DNA of 43,219 nt from Enterobacterales bacterium (GTDB lineage: Bacteria; Pseudomonadota; Gammaproteobacteria; Enterobacterales; Enterobacteriaceae), in the NCBI GenBank assembly GCA_003864575.1, contig BHES01000017.1, positions 1 through 43,219 of the forward strand. Direction: 5' to 3'. Shown in pieces: positions 19,805 to 29,082 of this stretch; position 1 is the first letter of the stretch; the number at the start of each line of letters is the position of its first letter. Under the pieces are notes generated by a model, which was not told where the DNA came from, ran no database searches, and worked only from the letters and a program-made list of their open reading frames with translations. The translations under genes and the position numbers were made by a program.

Positions 19805-20118
19805 GACATTGCTCTCTTTCTATTAATGGCGTTATAGAGAGTGAGCATAGAAATCGCCACGCAGGCGGGTTGTGAGGTTGCTCAAATTAAAACCGCTGAT
19901 TTAAAGGTTGTAATGGTGTTAATGACGTTAATGCTACTGCCGTTGTGATCCTTATCAGCTTTGTAGCAAAACACACACTTATCCTTATTATTCGTGTGCT
20001 TATTCGCGGCATTCTGTGCGGTCAATGCGCTTTTGCTCACAACCTGACGGCATGGGGAATGTTACCGGTGAAAAACGCGTGTTAGGCTTATTCTTCAACT
20101 TTCGCCCCGGCAGCCCGA
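19805..20118. promoter_or_regulatory. divergent intergenic region (transporter / two-component system)
   Basis: These 314 bp hold no credible gene. TGTGAGGTTGCTCAAA at 19871-19886 resembles a CRP site (full TGTGA half, TCAAA in place of TCACA) at 67-82 bp from the transporter start. AT-rich blocks around 19890-19935 could bind the response regulator. Spacing and sequence make catabolite control plausible but not proven. Confidence 0.4.
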
Positions 20119-21747
20119 ATGAAATTACGATTAACCTTCCAGATAAAACTTTTCCTCAGCCTGCTCGCCTTCTCCTCTGTGTTGCTGGCTCTGGTCGGTG
20201 CCTTTCTTTTTCACACCATTGATCGTCAGCTCAACCATGATCTCGGCAACCGCGCCAAGGTTCAGGCATCGCAAATTGCCCTGATGCCCGGTTTGTCTGC
20301 CTTGGTGGCAGCCCATGACAGCGCGGGAGTCGCTCGTTTAGTCGCGCCGCTGCGGGCGAAGAGCGACGCCAGTTATATCGTGGTGGGTGATGCTCACGAA
20401 AATCACCTGTATCACTCGCAATCGCCGGATCGCGTTGGCAAGCCGATGGTCGGCGGGGATAACGCAGGCGTTCTGGCGGGGAAAACCATTATTTCGGTGC
20501 GTCAGGGCGGTATCGGCATTTCACTGCGCAGCAAAGCCCCGGTGTTGGATGCGCAGAATAATGTGATCGGTATTGTCTCGGTCGGTTATCTCACGTCGTA
20601 CATCGACGACATTACCGTCAAACAACTGGCACAGGCCGCGCTCTCAGGCTTGCTGCTGTTGGCGCTGCTGTTTATCTTCTCGTGGCTGTTCAGTAAGAAT
20701 CTCAAAAAGCAGATGTTCTGGCTGGAGCCGAAAGAGATAGCCCTGCTGGTTCGCCAGCAAAAAGCGTTACTGGAAGCCATTTATGAAGGGGTGATCGCCG
20801 TTGATGATCGCCAACAGATCATCTCGATAAACCATGCCGCCCGTGAATTACTTGAACTCTCCCAGCCCGAAGACGCGCTGATTGGCCAAAACATCCGCGA
20901 CGTGATCCACACCGATGACGAATTTTTTGCCAGCGACAGCGCCACCCCCAATCGCCATGACGAAGTGGCGCGCTTTAATCAGCGCCTGGTGATCGTCAAC
21001 CGGGTGCGCATCGAGCTGGAACCCGCCACCCAAACCGGCTGGGTGTTCAGCTTTCGCGATAAAAATGACATTAACACCCTCAGCAGCCAGCTCAGTCAGG
21101 TGAAGCGCTACGCCGATAATCTGCGCATCATGCGGCATGAACAGCTCAACTGGACCGCCACGCTGGCCGGTTTGCTGCATATGAAGCGTTATGACGAAGC
21201 CATCGGTTATATTCAGGCACAGTCCGAAGGCGCACAGGCGGTGTTGGACTTTGTCTCAGCCCGTTTTGCGTCACCGACGCTGTGCGGCCTGCTGCTGGGG
21301 AAATTTGCCAGCGCGCGGGAAAAAGGCGTGACATTGAATTTCGATCCGGCCTGTCAGCTCCGCCGCCTGCCTGCGGCGTTGACAGAGCCCGAACTGATGT
21401 CGATTATCGGTAACTTAATTGATAACGCGGTCGATGCCACCCTCGCCGCACCGACGCCGCATCAACCGGTCGAGTTTTATCTGTCGGACAGTCATGATGA
21501 GTTGTTGATCGAAGTGGCCGATCAGGGCGCAGGGATCCGGCCTGAAATCCGCCCGCAGATTTTTGAGCAGGGCGTGACCACAAAGCCGCTATCCGCCGCT
21601 GACGACACCGGAGGCGAACATGGCATTGGTCTTTATGTGGTCGCCCGTTATGTCCGTCAGGCGCACGGTATGATTGAAATTTCGGACAACATACCGCGTG
21701 GCACGGTGTTTTCGCTGTTCATCCCTAATCCGCCGCAGGGCGTGTGA
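20119..21747 (+). CDS. CitA/DpiB-type sensor histidine kinase
   Basis: The protein has 542 residues. Order: membrane helix 1 (about 8-32), periplasmic PAS-like (Cache) sensor domain (about 36-168, with the ASYIVVGDAHENHLYHS block that forms the carboxylate pocket in CitA), membrane helix 2 (about 172-192), cytoplasmic PAS (about 215-315), phospho-acceptor His340 in RIMRHEQLNW, and a HATPase domain (NLIDNAVDATL, then VADQGAGIRPE and HGIGLYVVARYV). E. coli DpiB (CitA) is the closest relative I recognise; it senses citrate. The ribosome site is weak. It overlaps or nearly abuts the response regulator gene, and diverges from the 2HCT transporter it probably controls. Confidence 0.92.
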   Translation: MKLRLTFQIKLFLSLLAFSSVLLALVGAFLFHTIDRQLNHDLGNRAKVQASQIALMPGLSALVAAHDSAGVARLVAPLRAKSDASYIVVGDAHENHLYHSQSPDRVGKPMVGGDNAGVLAGKTIISVRQGGIGISLRSKAPVLDAQNNVIGIVSVGYLTSYIDDITVKQLAQAALSGLLLLALLFIFSWLFSKNLKKQMFWLEPKEIALLVRQQKALLEAIYEGVIAVDDRQQIISINHAARELLELSQPEDALIGQNIRDVIHTDDEFFASDSATPNRHDEVARFNQRLVIVNRVRIELEPATQTGWVFSFRDKNDINTLSSQLSQVKRYADNLRIMRHEQLNWTATLAGLLHMKRYDEAIGYIQAQSEGAQAVLDFVSARFASPTLCGLLLGKFASAREKGVTLNFDPACQLRRLPAALTEPELMSIIGNLIDNAVDATLAAPTPHQPVEFYLSDSHDELLIEVADQGAGIRPEIRPQIFEQGVTTKPLSAADDTGGEHGIGLYVVARYVRQAHGMIEISDNIPRGTVFSLFIPNPPQGV

Positions 21748-21764
21748 GTCAGTCAGGAACGATA

Positions 21765-22508
21765 ATGAACAACAGTAATGTACTTAACAGCAGTATTAAT
21801 CAGGGCAGCGCGCTGGACGTGATGATCGTTGAGGATGAACCCTATCTGGCGGGGTTGCACCGCGATTTTATCGAGCAGAATTTTAACCTGCGGGTGGTCA
21901 GTATTGCGGCCACGCTGGCGCAGGCCAAAACCCAGTTACAGCTCTACCGGCCGCGATTGGTATTGCTCGACAACTATTTGCCCGACGGTCAGGGCATTGA
22001 GCTGATCGACAGCGCGCTGCTGAAAAGTCTCGACTGCTCGGTGATTTTTATTACGGCGGCCAGCGATATGCATACCTGTAGCCAGGCTATGCGCGGCGGG
22101 GCGTTTGATTACATCATCAAGCCGGTCTCCTTCCAGCGTCTGCGCAATTCGCTGGAGCGGTTTCTGCAACTCGTTCATCAGCTGCGCCATGTCAAAGTAC
22201 TGGATCAGCAGGCGCTGGATCGTCTCTATAATCTGCCGGCCAGCGACACGCCCGCGCCCCCTGCCACGAAAGGGATTGAGCCCAATACGCTGGAACTGGT
22301 TCAGCGCGTGTTCAGCGAAGGTGATGAGCGCAACTGGTCGGTCGATGAGGTGGTCGAACAGGTTGGGATCAGTAAAACGACCGGCCGCCGCTATCTGGAA
22401 TATTGCGTGGAAATTGGCTTTATTGCCGTGGAAATGCAGTACGGCAATATTGGGCATCCACGTCGCCTCTATCGCAAAATAGTCGATGGAGAAAAATCCG
22501 TATCATGA
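21765..22508 (+). CDS. CitB/DpiA-type response regulator
   Basis: The protein has 247 residues. The receiver domain (about 18-135) has the acidic pocket VMIVEDEPYLAG, the phospho-acceptor Asp69 in LVLLDNYLPDG, and the switch Lys in YIIKPVSF. The C-terminal part (about 175-245) carries a helix-turn-helix (WSVDEVVEQVGISKTTGRRYLEY) of the kind seen in DcuR, DpiA and CitB. A GTG at 21744 overlaps the kinase stop by 4 bp and would add seven residues; I prefer the ATG at 21765 because CAGGAA lies just upstream. It is cotranscribed with the kinase. In other enterobacteria such regulators activate citrate or malate transport and fermentation genes. Confidence 0.92.
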   Translation: MNNSNVLNSSINQGSALDVMIVEDEPYLAGLHRDFIEQNFNLRVVSIAATLAQAKTQLQLYRPRLVLLDNYLPDGQGIELIDSALLKSLDCSVIFITAASDMHTCSQAMRGGAFDYIIKPVSFQRLRNSLERFLQLVHQLRHVKVLDQQALDRLYNLPASDTPAPPATKGIEPNTLELVQRVFSEGDERNWSVDEVVEQVGISKTTGRRYLEYCVEIGFIAVEMQYGNIGHPRRLYRKIVDGEKSVS

Positions 22509-23097
22509 TGCTGAATTCCTGCTGTTTACCCTGACAAATTCTCCCTTCTCAGCCGGTGGCAACACCGGCCAATTTCCGGCTCATAGCAAGGCTTCAGGTT
22601 ATTAATTCATCCAATCTTCACATTTCGGATAATCGGTAAATTCACCCGTTTCACCCCCGACTGAAATCTCTAATTACACCCGTAAATTCCCGCAGATCAT
22701 TTCGTATTAAATCGCCTTGCATTCGTCAATTATCCGCAGATAAAACCCCACAAAGACAAAAACCACTATTATCAATAAATACATTTAGTTATATATATAA
22801 AAAGCAAAATAACCCACCTGGATAATTAGCAAAAAACCGGAATGCACAGCGCGTGATAATTTGTCATTAAATGTCAGCGCCAGGGCGACAAAATTAGACA
22901 TGCCAGACACACACATATACACAACCAGAATCGCAATCACGAATATCCCGCAGAAACATTGAGACTTGTCTCAGAATTTCGATGTGTTAGGGTATAACGC
23001 GTTCACTATTTCGCTACAGGTAAGACTTTATACGGTCCAACAAAAAAATTAGACATCGAGCCGACACGGCTACTTATATCCAAGGAATGCACATTGC
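22509..23097. promoter_or_regulatory. 589-bp region upstream of proV (osmotic control region)
   Basis: I see no gene here. It holds a GCCGGTG-GCAA-CACCGGC hairpin (22552-22569) near the 3' end of the regulator gene, though no T-run follows. A long AT-rich part (about 22700-22850) includes an (AT)n run and A-tracts. A perfect 6-bp inverted repeat TGAGAC-TT-GTCTCA sits at 22960-22973. ATTAGACAT occurs twice, at about 22893 and 23049. In E. coli the equivalent region carries the osmotically induced proU promoters and binds H-NS; the AT-rich composition fits. Exact promoter boxes cannot be picked with confidence. Confidence 0.45.
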
Positions 23098-24294
23098 ATG
23101 GCAATTAAAATTGAAGTAAAAAATCTTTATAAGGTATTTGGCGAGCACCCTGAGCGCGCATTTAAGCTGATAGATGCAGGTAAAGGTAAAGAAGAGATTT
23201 TCGAGAAAACCGGGCTGTCACTTGGTGTGAAAAACGCCAGTCTGGCCATTGAAGAAGGCGAGATCTTCGTCATCATGGGGTTATCCGGTTCAGGAAAATC
23301 CACCATGGTACGCCTTCTCAATCGTCTGATAGAACCTACCCGCGGTGAAGTGCTGATCGACGGCGAAGATATCGCCAAGATCTCAGAGTCGAAACTGCGT
23401 CAAGTACGCCGCAGCAAAATCAGTATGGTGTTCCAGTCATTCGCCCTGATGCCCCACCTCAATGTGTTGAACAACACCGCATTTGGGATGGAGCTGGCCG
23501 GTGTTGCCGTAAAAGAACGTAATGAGAAAGCCCTCGATGCACTGCGTCAGGTGGGTCTGGAAAACTACGCCAACTCTTATCCGGATGAACTCTCCGGCGG
23601 GATGCGTCAGCGCGTGGGCCTGGCCCGTGCCATGGCCAATAACCCCGACATTCTGCTGATGGATGAAGCCTTCTCGGCACTTGATCCGCTCATCCGAACC
23701 GAAATGCAGGATGAGCTGGTGAAATTGCAGGCGCAGCATCAGCGCACCATCGTGTTTATTTCCCATGACCTCGACGAAGCCATGCGCATCGGCGACCGTA
23801 TCGCCATTATGCAGGGCGGTGAAGTGGTACAGGTCGGTACGCCGGAAGATATCCTGAATAATCCGGCCAACGATTATGTGCGCACCTTCTTCCGCGGTGT
23901 GGATATCAGTCAGGTATTTAGTGCCAAAGATATTGCCCGCCGTCGTGGCACGTTAATTCGTAAAACCCCCGGTTTTGGTCCGCGTGCAGCCCTCAAGCTG
24001 CTCGAAGACGAAGACCGCGAATATGGTTATGTGCTGGAGCGCGGTCAGAAATTCATCGGCGTCGTGTCGATTGATTCTCTGAAAGTTGCGCTCAAAGCCA
24101 ATCAGTCTCTGGACTCCGCGCTGCTGGATCTTCCCGCGCCGGTGCCGGCAGATATGCCGCTCAGTGAACTGATTTCTCATGTCGCCGCCGCGCCGTACGC
24201 CATGCCGGTGGTCAATGAGGACAATAACTATATCGGTATTATTTCCAAGGCCATGCTGCTTCGAGCCCTGGATAAAGAAGGGGGTAACGAATAA
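23098..24294 (+). CDS. proV: glycine betaine/L-proline ABC transporter ATPase
   Basis: The protein has 398 residues (E. coli ProV 400). This cytoplasmic ATPase of the osmoprotectant importer ProU has Walker [10 protein letters not shown] at 61-69, Q-loop [10 protein letters not shown], signature [14 protein letters not shown], Walker [13 protein letters not shown], and an H-loop [10 protein letters not shown]. Tandem CBS domains (about 280-395) act in family members as an ionic-strength sensor gating transport. A good AAGGA ribosome site precedes the ATG. The stop codon overlaps the proW start by one base (TAATG), so translation is coupled. Confidence 0.97.
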   Translation: MAIKIEVKNLYKVFGEHPERAFKLIDAGKGKEEIFEKTGLSLGVKNASLAIEEGEIFVIMGLSGSGKSTMVRLLNRLIEPTRGEVLIDGEDIAKISESKLRQVRRSKISMVFQSFALMPHLNVLNNTAFGMELAGVAVKERNEKALDALRQVGLENYANSYPDELSGGMRQRVGLARAMANNPDILLMDEAFSALDPLIRTEMQDELVKLQAQHQRTIVFISHDLDEAMRIGDRIAIMQGGEVVQVGTPEDILNNPANDYVRTFFRGVDISQVFSAKDIARRRGTLIRKTPGFGPRAALKLLEDEDREYGYVLERGQKFIGVVSIDSLKVALKANQSLDSALLDLPAPVPADMPLSELISHVAAAPYAMPVVNEDNNYIGIISKAMLLRALDKEGGNE

Positions 24295-25475
24295 TGAAGA
24301 ATTCAATTAACGACAGCATCGTTCAACATGCTCAGGCCGTATCACAAACGCTGGATGCCACCATTGATCCGTGGAGTGCAGACAACGCCAGCGGCGGTCA
24401 CGCCGCAATAGCACAAACCGCGACTGACGCTGCCAGCAGCAGTGATCCGTGGGGCGGTGCCAGCGATGCCGTCACCAACGCACCCGACGCCGCTCATCAC
24501 GCTGTCGCACAGGCCAATGATTGGCTGAATGTGGCACCGACTCAGCATGATCAGTTCAACATTCTGGATCCCTTCCACACCACGCTTATCCCGCTGGATC
24601 GCTGGGTCACCGAAGGGATCGACTGGCTGGTGACGAACTTCCGTCCGCTGTTTCAGGGCATTCGTGTACCGGTCGATTTCGTTCTGAGCGGTTTCCAGCA
24701 CGGCTTAGAGTCACTGCCCGCACCGATTGCGATGCTAATCTTTGCACTGATCGCCTGGCAGATGGCCGGTCTGGGTATGGGTGCCGCGACGCTGGTTTCA
24801 CTGGTGATCATTGGTGCCATTGGAGCCTGGTCTCAGGCCATGGTGACGCTGGCGCTGGTGCTGACCTCGCTGTTCTTCTGTGTGCTGATAGGACTTCCGC
24901 TCGGGATATGGCTGGCGCGCAGCAAAGGGGCGGCGAAGATTATCCGTCCGCTGCTTGATGCAATGCAGACCACGCCAGCGTTCGTTTATCTGGTGCCGAT
25001 CGTCATGCTATTTGGTATCGGTAATGTGCCGGGCGTCGTCGTAACGATTATCTTTGCTCTGCCACCTATCGTGCGTCTGACAATTCTGGGTATTAATCAG
25101 GTGCCGGAAGACTTGATCGAAGCTTCACAGTCTTTCGGGGCTAGCCCAAGCCAGATGCTGTTTAAAGTGCAGCTGCCACTGGCGATGCCGACCATCATGG
25201 CCGGTATTAACCAGACACTGATGCTGGCGCTGTCGATGGTGGTTATCGCCTCGATGATTGCCGTCGGTGGTCTGGGTCAGATGGTTCTGCGCGGCATAGG
25301 CCGTCTGGACATGGGGCTGGCGTCGGTCGGTGGTGCAGGTATTGTTATCCTCGCCATTATCCTCGACCGTTTGACTCAGTCGGTGGGTCAGGACAGCCGC
25401 AGCAAAGGCGGTCATCGTTGGTTCACCCGTGGGCCGGTTGGCCTGCTGACCAAACCTTTTGTGAAAAAAGCCTGA
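24294..25475 (+). CDS. proW: glycine betaine/L-proline ABC transporter permease with extended N-terminus
   Basis: The protein has 393 residues, about 39 more than E. coli ProW (354). From [20 protein letters not shown] on it matches E. coli ProW nearly throughout, including the permease EAA-type loop [19 protein letters not shown] and the helix [21 protein letters not shown]. The additional length is in the first 80 residues, an Ala/Ser/Asp-rich, low-complexity part with two DPW-containing units ([13 protein letters not shown] and [11 protein letters not shown]). The N-terminus is periplasmic in E. coli ProW. It forms the membrane channel of ProVWX. Confidence 0.96.
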   Translation: MKNSINDSIVQHAQAVSQTLDATIDPWSADNASGGHAAIAQTATDAASSSDPWGGASDAVTNAPDAAHHAVAQANDWLNVAPTQHDQFNILDPFHTTLIPLDRWVTEGIDWLVTNFRPLFQGIRVPVDFVLSGFQHGLESLPAPIAMLIFALIAWQMAGLGMGAATLVSLVIIGAIGAWSQAMVTLALVLTSLFFCVLIGLPLGIWLARSKGAAKIIRPLLDAMQTTPAFVYLVPIVMLFGIGNVPGVVVTIIFALPPIVRLTILGINQVPEDLIEASQSFGASPSQMLFKVQLPLAMPTIMAGINQTLMLALSMVVIASMIAVGGLGQMVLRGIGRLDMGLASVGGAGIVILAIILDRLTQSVGQDSRSKGGHRWFTRGPVGLLTKPFVKKA

Positions 25476-25582
25476 TCAACGACACACCATCAATACCGCG
25501 GGCAGAAACCACCCTGCCCGCCGCTAAAAATCAATATGTGAACCCTCTTCATTTAAAAAAACGAATAACAGGACATCACTCT

Positions 25583-26578
25583 ATGACTAAGACAAATCTC
25601 TGGGCCGTCGCTGCCCTGACCACACTGGTATCAGCTTCCACTTTCGCCGCCGACCTTCCAGGCAAAGGCATTACTGTAACGCCAATCCAGAGCACCATCA
25701 GTGAAGAGACCTTCCAGACTCAACTGGTCAGCAAGGCGCTGGAAAAACTGGGCTACGACGTCCAGCCAATCCGTGAAGTTGATTACAACGTTGGTTACAC
25801 CACCATTGCCGCCGGTGATGCCACCTTCACGGCTGTAAACTGGGTACCGCTGCATGATGAGATGTACAAAGCCGCAGGCGGTGACAACGTCTTCTATCGC
25901 GAAGGAACCTACGTTAATGGCGCTGCACAGGGTTATCTGATCGATAAGAAAACGGCAGAGAAATACCACATCACCAATATCGAACAGCTAAAAGACCCGA
26001 AGATCGCCAAACTGTTTGATACCAACGGCGACGGTAAAGCCGACCTGACCGGCTGTACTCCGGGCTGGGGCTGTGAGGCTGCGATCAATGCGCAGATGAA
26101 AGCCTATGATCTGGAAAAGACCGTGACGCACAATCAGGGGAATTACTCGGCGATGATTGCCGACACCATTACCCGTTATAAAGAAGGCAAACCTATCTTC
26201 TATTACACCTGGACGCCGTACTGGGTGAGCGACGTACTGGTACCGGGTAAAGACGTGTTGTGGATGCAGGTACCTTTCTCTGTGGTGCCGGGCGATAAAA
26301 ATGCCGACACCACGTTACCTAATGGTAAAAACTACGGCTTTAAAGTCAGCACCATGCATATCGTCGCCAACAAAAAGTTTGCAGAAGCCAATCCGGCTGC
26401 CGCAAAACTCTTCGCTATCATGCAGTTGCCGTTAAAAGATATTAATGCGCAGAACTCTGCGATGCATGCGGGTAAAAGCTCAGAAGCGGACATCGCTAAT
26501 CAGACCGATGGCTGGATCAAAGCCCACCAGGAAACCTTCGATGGTTGGGTAAAAGAAGCTGCGGCTGCGGCAAAGTAG
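25583..26578 (+). CDS. proX: glycine betaine/proline periplasmic binding protein
   Basis: The protein has 331 residues and captures glycine betaine or proline betaine in the periplasm for ProVW. The signal peptide is residues 1-22 ([10 protein letters not shown] through STFA), cleaved before ADLPGKG. The mature sequence keeps the family motifs [15 protein letters not shown], the pocket Trp in [23 protein letters not shown] (the disulfide-bearing loop) and [11 protein letters not shown] with pocket tryptophans. The ATG at 25583 is chosen for the clean signal peptide and the AGGA site; the frame is open upstream as an overlap with proW. A 107-bp spacer separates it from proW. A strong terminator follows. 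Confidence 0.97.
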   Translation: MTKTNLWAVAALTTLVSASTFAADLPGKGITVTPIQSTISEETFQTQLVSKALEKLGYDVQPIREVDYNVGYTTIAAGDATFTAVNWVPLHDEMYKAAGGDNVFYREGTYVNGAAQGYLIDKKTAEKYHITNIEQLKDPKIAKLFDTNGDGKADLTGCTPGWGCEAAINAQMKAYDLEKTVTHNQGNYSAMIADTITRYKEGKPIFYYTWTPYWVSDVLVPGKDVLWMQVPFSVVPGDKNADTTLPNGKNYGFKVSTMHIVANKKFAEANPAAAKLFAIMQLPLKDINAQNSAMHAGKSSEADIANQTDGWIKAHQETFDGWVKEAAAAAK

Positions 26579-26618
26579 GCCCGCAGAGAGGCTTTAGGGA
26601 TTGAGATTTTACGTGAGT

Positions 26619-26657
26619 AAAAAAGGCGCTGAATGCAGATTCAGCGCCTTTTTTTAT
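26619..26657. terminator. bidirectional terminator between proX and the LysR gene
   Basis: An 11-bp stem AGGCGCTGAAT / ATTCAGCGCCT with a GCAG loop is flanked by A6 on the left and T7 on the right, so it can end both the proVWX transcript (+) and the convergent LysR-type gene (-). Confidence 0.9.
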
Positions 26658-26659
26658 TG

Positions 26660-27532
26660 TCACTCCTCTTCCTGTGCAAACGCCAGAAAACGCTCGGCCG
26701 CTGCGCTGAGACTGTGCTGCCAGACGCAAAAAACCTGGCGACGCGGGGCATTTTCAATTGGGATCGACACCAGATCATCAGCATGCCGGGCACGGGACAA
26801 CGGCACGATGCCCGCCGCCAGCGATCGCCGTACTATGCTTTCCAGCCATTCGATATGGTCGATTTCAAAACTGACGTGGCGGGTGACCCCTGCCTCACCA
26901 AACGCGTTGTCCGTCTGGCGCCGCGCACCGGCACCGGCGTAAAAGTCCACCAGCGGCACCTGAGCGAGTTCGTTGAGCGTAATGGTAGGACGTAAGGCAT
27001 ATGCATGTGTAGGGCTGACCAGCGCCACCAGCGGCTCGTCTGCCAGCTGGCGATGCGGCAGGCGAAGTGTGGCTTTATCCCCCGGCCAGATACCGACGAA
27101 CGCCACGTCCGTGCGCAGTTGCTGCACATCTTCCAGTAGCTTCTCACTCATGCCGACATACATACGAATATTCACCAACGGGTAACGCCGGGTGAATTTC
27201 GCCAGCTGGCCGATAACATCAATCGCGTTCAGCGTTGAAATAATCCCCACCGTCAGGGTGCCGGTGACCTCGCCTTTCAGCGCTTCCATGGTATCAAGCA
27301 GATGGTTGTGTGCCGCCAGCAGTTGCTCCGCTGGGGCTAAAAAGGCGCGACCGGCCGCCGTGAGATTAACCCGCCTTGATGTACGCTCAAACAGCGCACT
27401 CCCGAGCTCCTCTTCCAGTTTGGCTATCTGATGGCTGAGTGCAGATTGCACCGTGTGGCAACGCTGCGCCGCCCGGGTGAAATTCTGTTCCTGCGCCACG
27501 GCAAGGGCGAAGCGGATCTGTTTGAGATTCAT
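26660..27532 (-). CDS. LysR-type transcriptional regulator
   Basis: The protein has 290 residues. Residues 1-60 hold the LysR winged helix (MNLKQIRFALAVAQEQNFTRAAQRCHTVQSALSHQIAKLEEELG). Residues about 90-290 form a periplasmic-binding-protein-like effector domain (GTLTVGIISTLNAIDVIG, DVAFVGIWPGD, the closing VCVWQHSLSAAAERFL). It starts 169 bp from the divergent MFS transporter, the usual layout for a LysR regulator and its target. In E. coli the transporter (ygaY) is a pseudogene and I do not recall an equivalent LysR gene at that site. Effector unknown. Confidence 0.9.
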   Translation of the reverse strand: MNLKQIRFALAVAQEQNFTRAAQRCHTVQSALSHQIAKLEEELGSALFERTSRRVNLTAAGRAFLAPAEQLLAAHNHLLDTMEALKGEVTGTLTVGIISTLNAIDVIGQLAKFTRRYPLVNIRMYVGMSEKLLEDVQQLRTDVAFVGIWPGDKATLRLPHRQLADEPLVALVSPTHAYALRPTITLNELAQVPLVDFYAGAGARRQTDNAFGEAGVTRHVSFEIDHIEWLESIVRRSLAAGIVPLSRARHADDLVSIPIENAPRRQVFCVWQHSLSAAAERFLAFAQEEE

Positions 27533-27700
27533 TGATTCATCACGAAATGAGATAGTTGAGATGAAAATTATACATTGGTTTACTATTTATGGCTGAGCGA
27601 TACTCGCGGCGCTCCGACAGCACCGTACTGAGATTCAAATACGACCTGCAGCTTTACCTAAAACGCTTTATTCAGAATAATAACCTTAAAACAAAAAAAC

Positions 27701-28885
27701 ATGAAAAATTCGACTCAACACTCTCCGCTGACGCCGGGGCTGATCGTTCTGATGGCTGTCGCCACCGGGCTGGCCGTCGCCAGTAACTATTACCCCCAGC
27801 CTTTGCTTGAAACCATTGCCCGGGCTTTTGATCTTTCCGTCAATCAGGCCGGTTTTATCGTCACCGTTGCCCAGCTCGGCTATGCGTTTGGCCTGATGTT
27901 CCTGGTTCCTCTGGGCGATATGTTTGAACGTCGCAGCCTGATCGTGGTGATGACAATCCTTTCTGCCGCAGGTCTACTTCTCACCGCGATGGCCCCGACG
28001 TTGACGGTCATGCTGATAGGCACTGCGCTCACCGGTTTGTTCTCGGTGGTCGCACAGATTCTGGTGCCGCTGGCGGCGACGCTGGCAGAGCCGGAACGAC
28101 GTGGCAAAGTGGTCGGGCTGATTATGTCCGGCCTGCTGCTCGGTATTTTACTGGCGCGAACCGTCGCAGGATTGCTCGCCTCACTCGGCGGCTGGCGCAC
28201 AGTTTACTGGGTAGCCAGTGCGTTGATGCTGGCGATGGCGCTGATCCTCTGGCGTCGTCTGCCTAAGCATAAGCAACACACCGGACTGAATTACCCGCAG
28301 TTGCTGAAATCAATTTTTAGCCTGTTCTTGCATACGCCGGTATTACGTACCCGCGCGTTGCTTGGCCTGTTCTCCTTCGCCAATTTCAGTATTCTGTGGA
28401 CCTCCATGGCCTTTCTGCTGGCGGGCCCGGCGTATCACTATTCCGAAGGTGTGATTGGCCTGTTTGGTCTGGTCGGCGCGGCCGGTGCATTAGCGGCTAC
28501 GCGCGCCGGACAGCTGGCGGATAAAGGCAAAGCTCACCTGACCACCACCGTGGGCCTGGTGCTCTTACTGCTGTCATGGGCCGCGATTGCCTATGGTCAG
28601 CATTCGGTGATTGCGTTAGTCGTCGGTATCATCGTGCTGGATCTGGCGGTGCAGGGCGTACATATCACCAACCAGAGCGTCATCTATAAGTCGATGCCGG
28701 AGGCACGTAACCGCCTGACTGCCGGCTATATGACCACCTATTTTATCGGTGGCGCGATAGGCTCACTGGTGTCGGCGTCGGCGTTTCAATGGGCGGGCTG
28801 GTACGGTGTTTCTGCCGCAGGCGTGGTCATGAGCGTCCTGAATTTGCTGACCTGGTGGTCGGGCCATAAATATAAAATGGCCTGA
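27701..28885 (+). CDS. ygaY: MFS transporter, intact YgaY-type exporter
   Basis: This 394-residue inner-membrane protein has about 12 hydrophobic segments. The MFS loop motif is visible as GLMFLVPLGDMFERRSLIVV, and the proline/glycine-rich helix 5 region is GLLLGILLARTVAGLLASLGGWR, typical of drug:H+ antiporters of the 12-TM family. It stands between proX and ygaZ, the position of the split ygaY pseudogene in E. coli K-12, and is open throughout. The ribosome site is poor (A-rich), and an alternative ORF start at 27589 is in another frame. It is probably controlled by the divergent LysR-type gene. Substrate unknown. Confidence 0.85.
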   Translation: MKNSTQHSPLTPGLIVLMAVATGLAVASNYYPQPLLETIARAFDLSVNQAGFIVTVAQLGYAFGLMFLVPLGDMFERRSLIVVMTILSAAGLLLTAMAPTLTVMLIGTALTGLFSVVAQILVPLAATLAEPERRGKVVGLIMSGLLLGILLARTVAGLLASLGGWRTVYWVASALMLAMALILWRRLPKHKQHTGLNYPQLLKSIFSLFLHTPVLRTRALLGLFSFANFSILWTSMAFLLAGPAYHYSEGVIGLFGLVGAAGALAATRAGQLADKGKAHLTTTVGLVLLLLSWAAIAYGQHSVIALVVGIIVLDLAVQGVHITNQSVIYKSMPEARNRLTAGYMTTYFIGGAIGSLVSASAFQWAGWYGVSAAGVVMSVLNLLTWWSGHKYKMA

Positions 28886-29082
28886 TGGTCCAAAGACTAT
28901 TCCTGACCGCTGAAGAAAACTGACAACATGGGGCGATCATCACGCCCCTGATTAGCCTGCGAATAATCATCGCTGAAATTTATTTCCCTTTGAGGGTATT
29001 AACACTACTGCCAGTCTGGTAATGTTTGCCCCATAATTTATTCACGGGTGAGATATCCCGTCTTCACTGCCCTGATTGCCTA

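Noticed and set aside
22899-22962. 20-codon open frame starting MPDTHIYT upstream of proV
   Set aside because: No ribosome site, too short to judge, and it lies in the control region.
28930-28948. terminator after the ygaY-type gene (GGGGCG / CGCCCC)
   Set aside because: A 6-bp stem exists but the downstream sequence TGATTAGCC has no T-tract.
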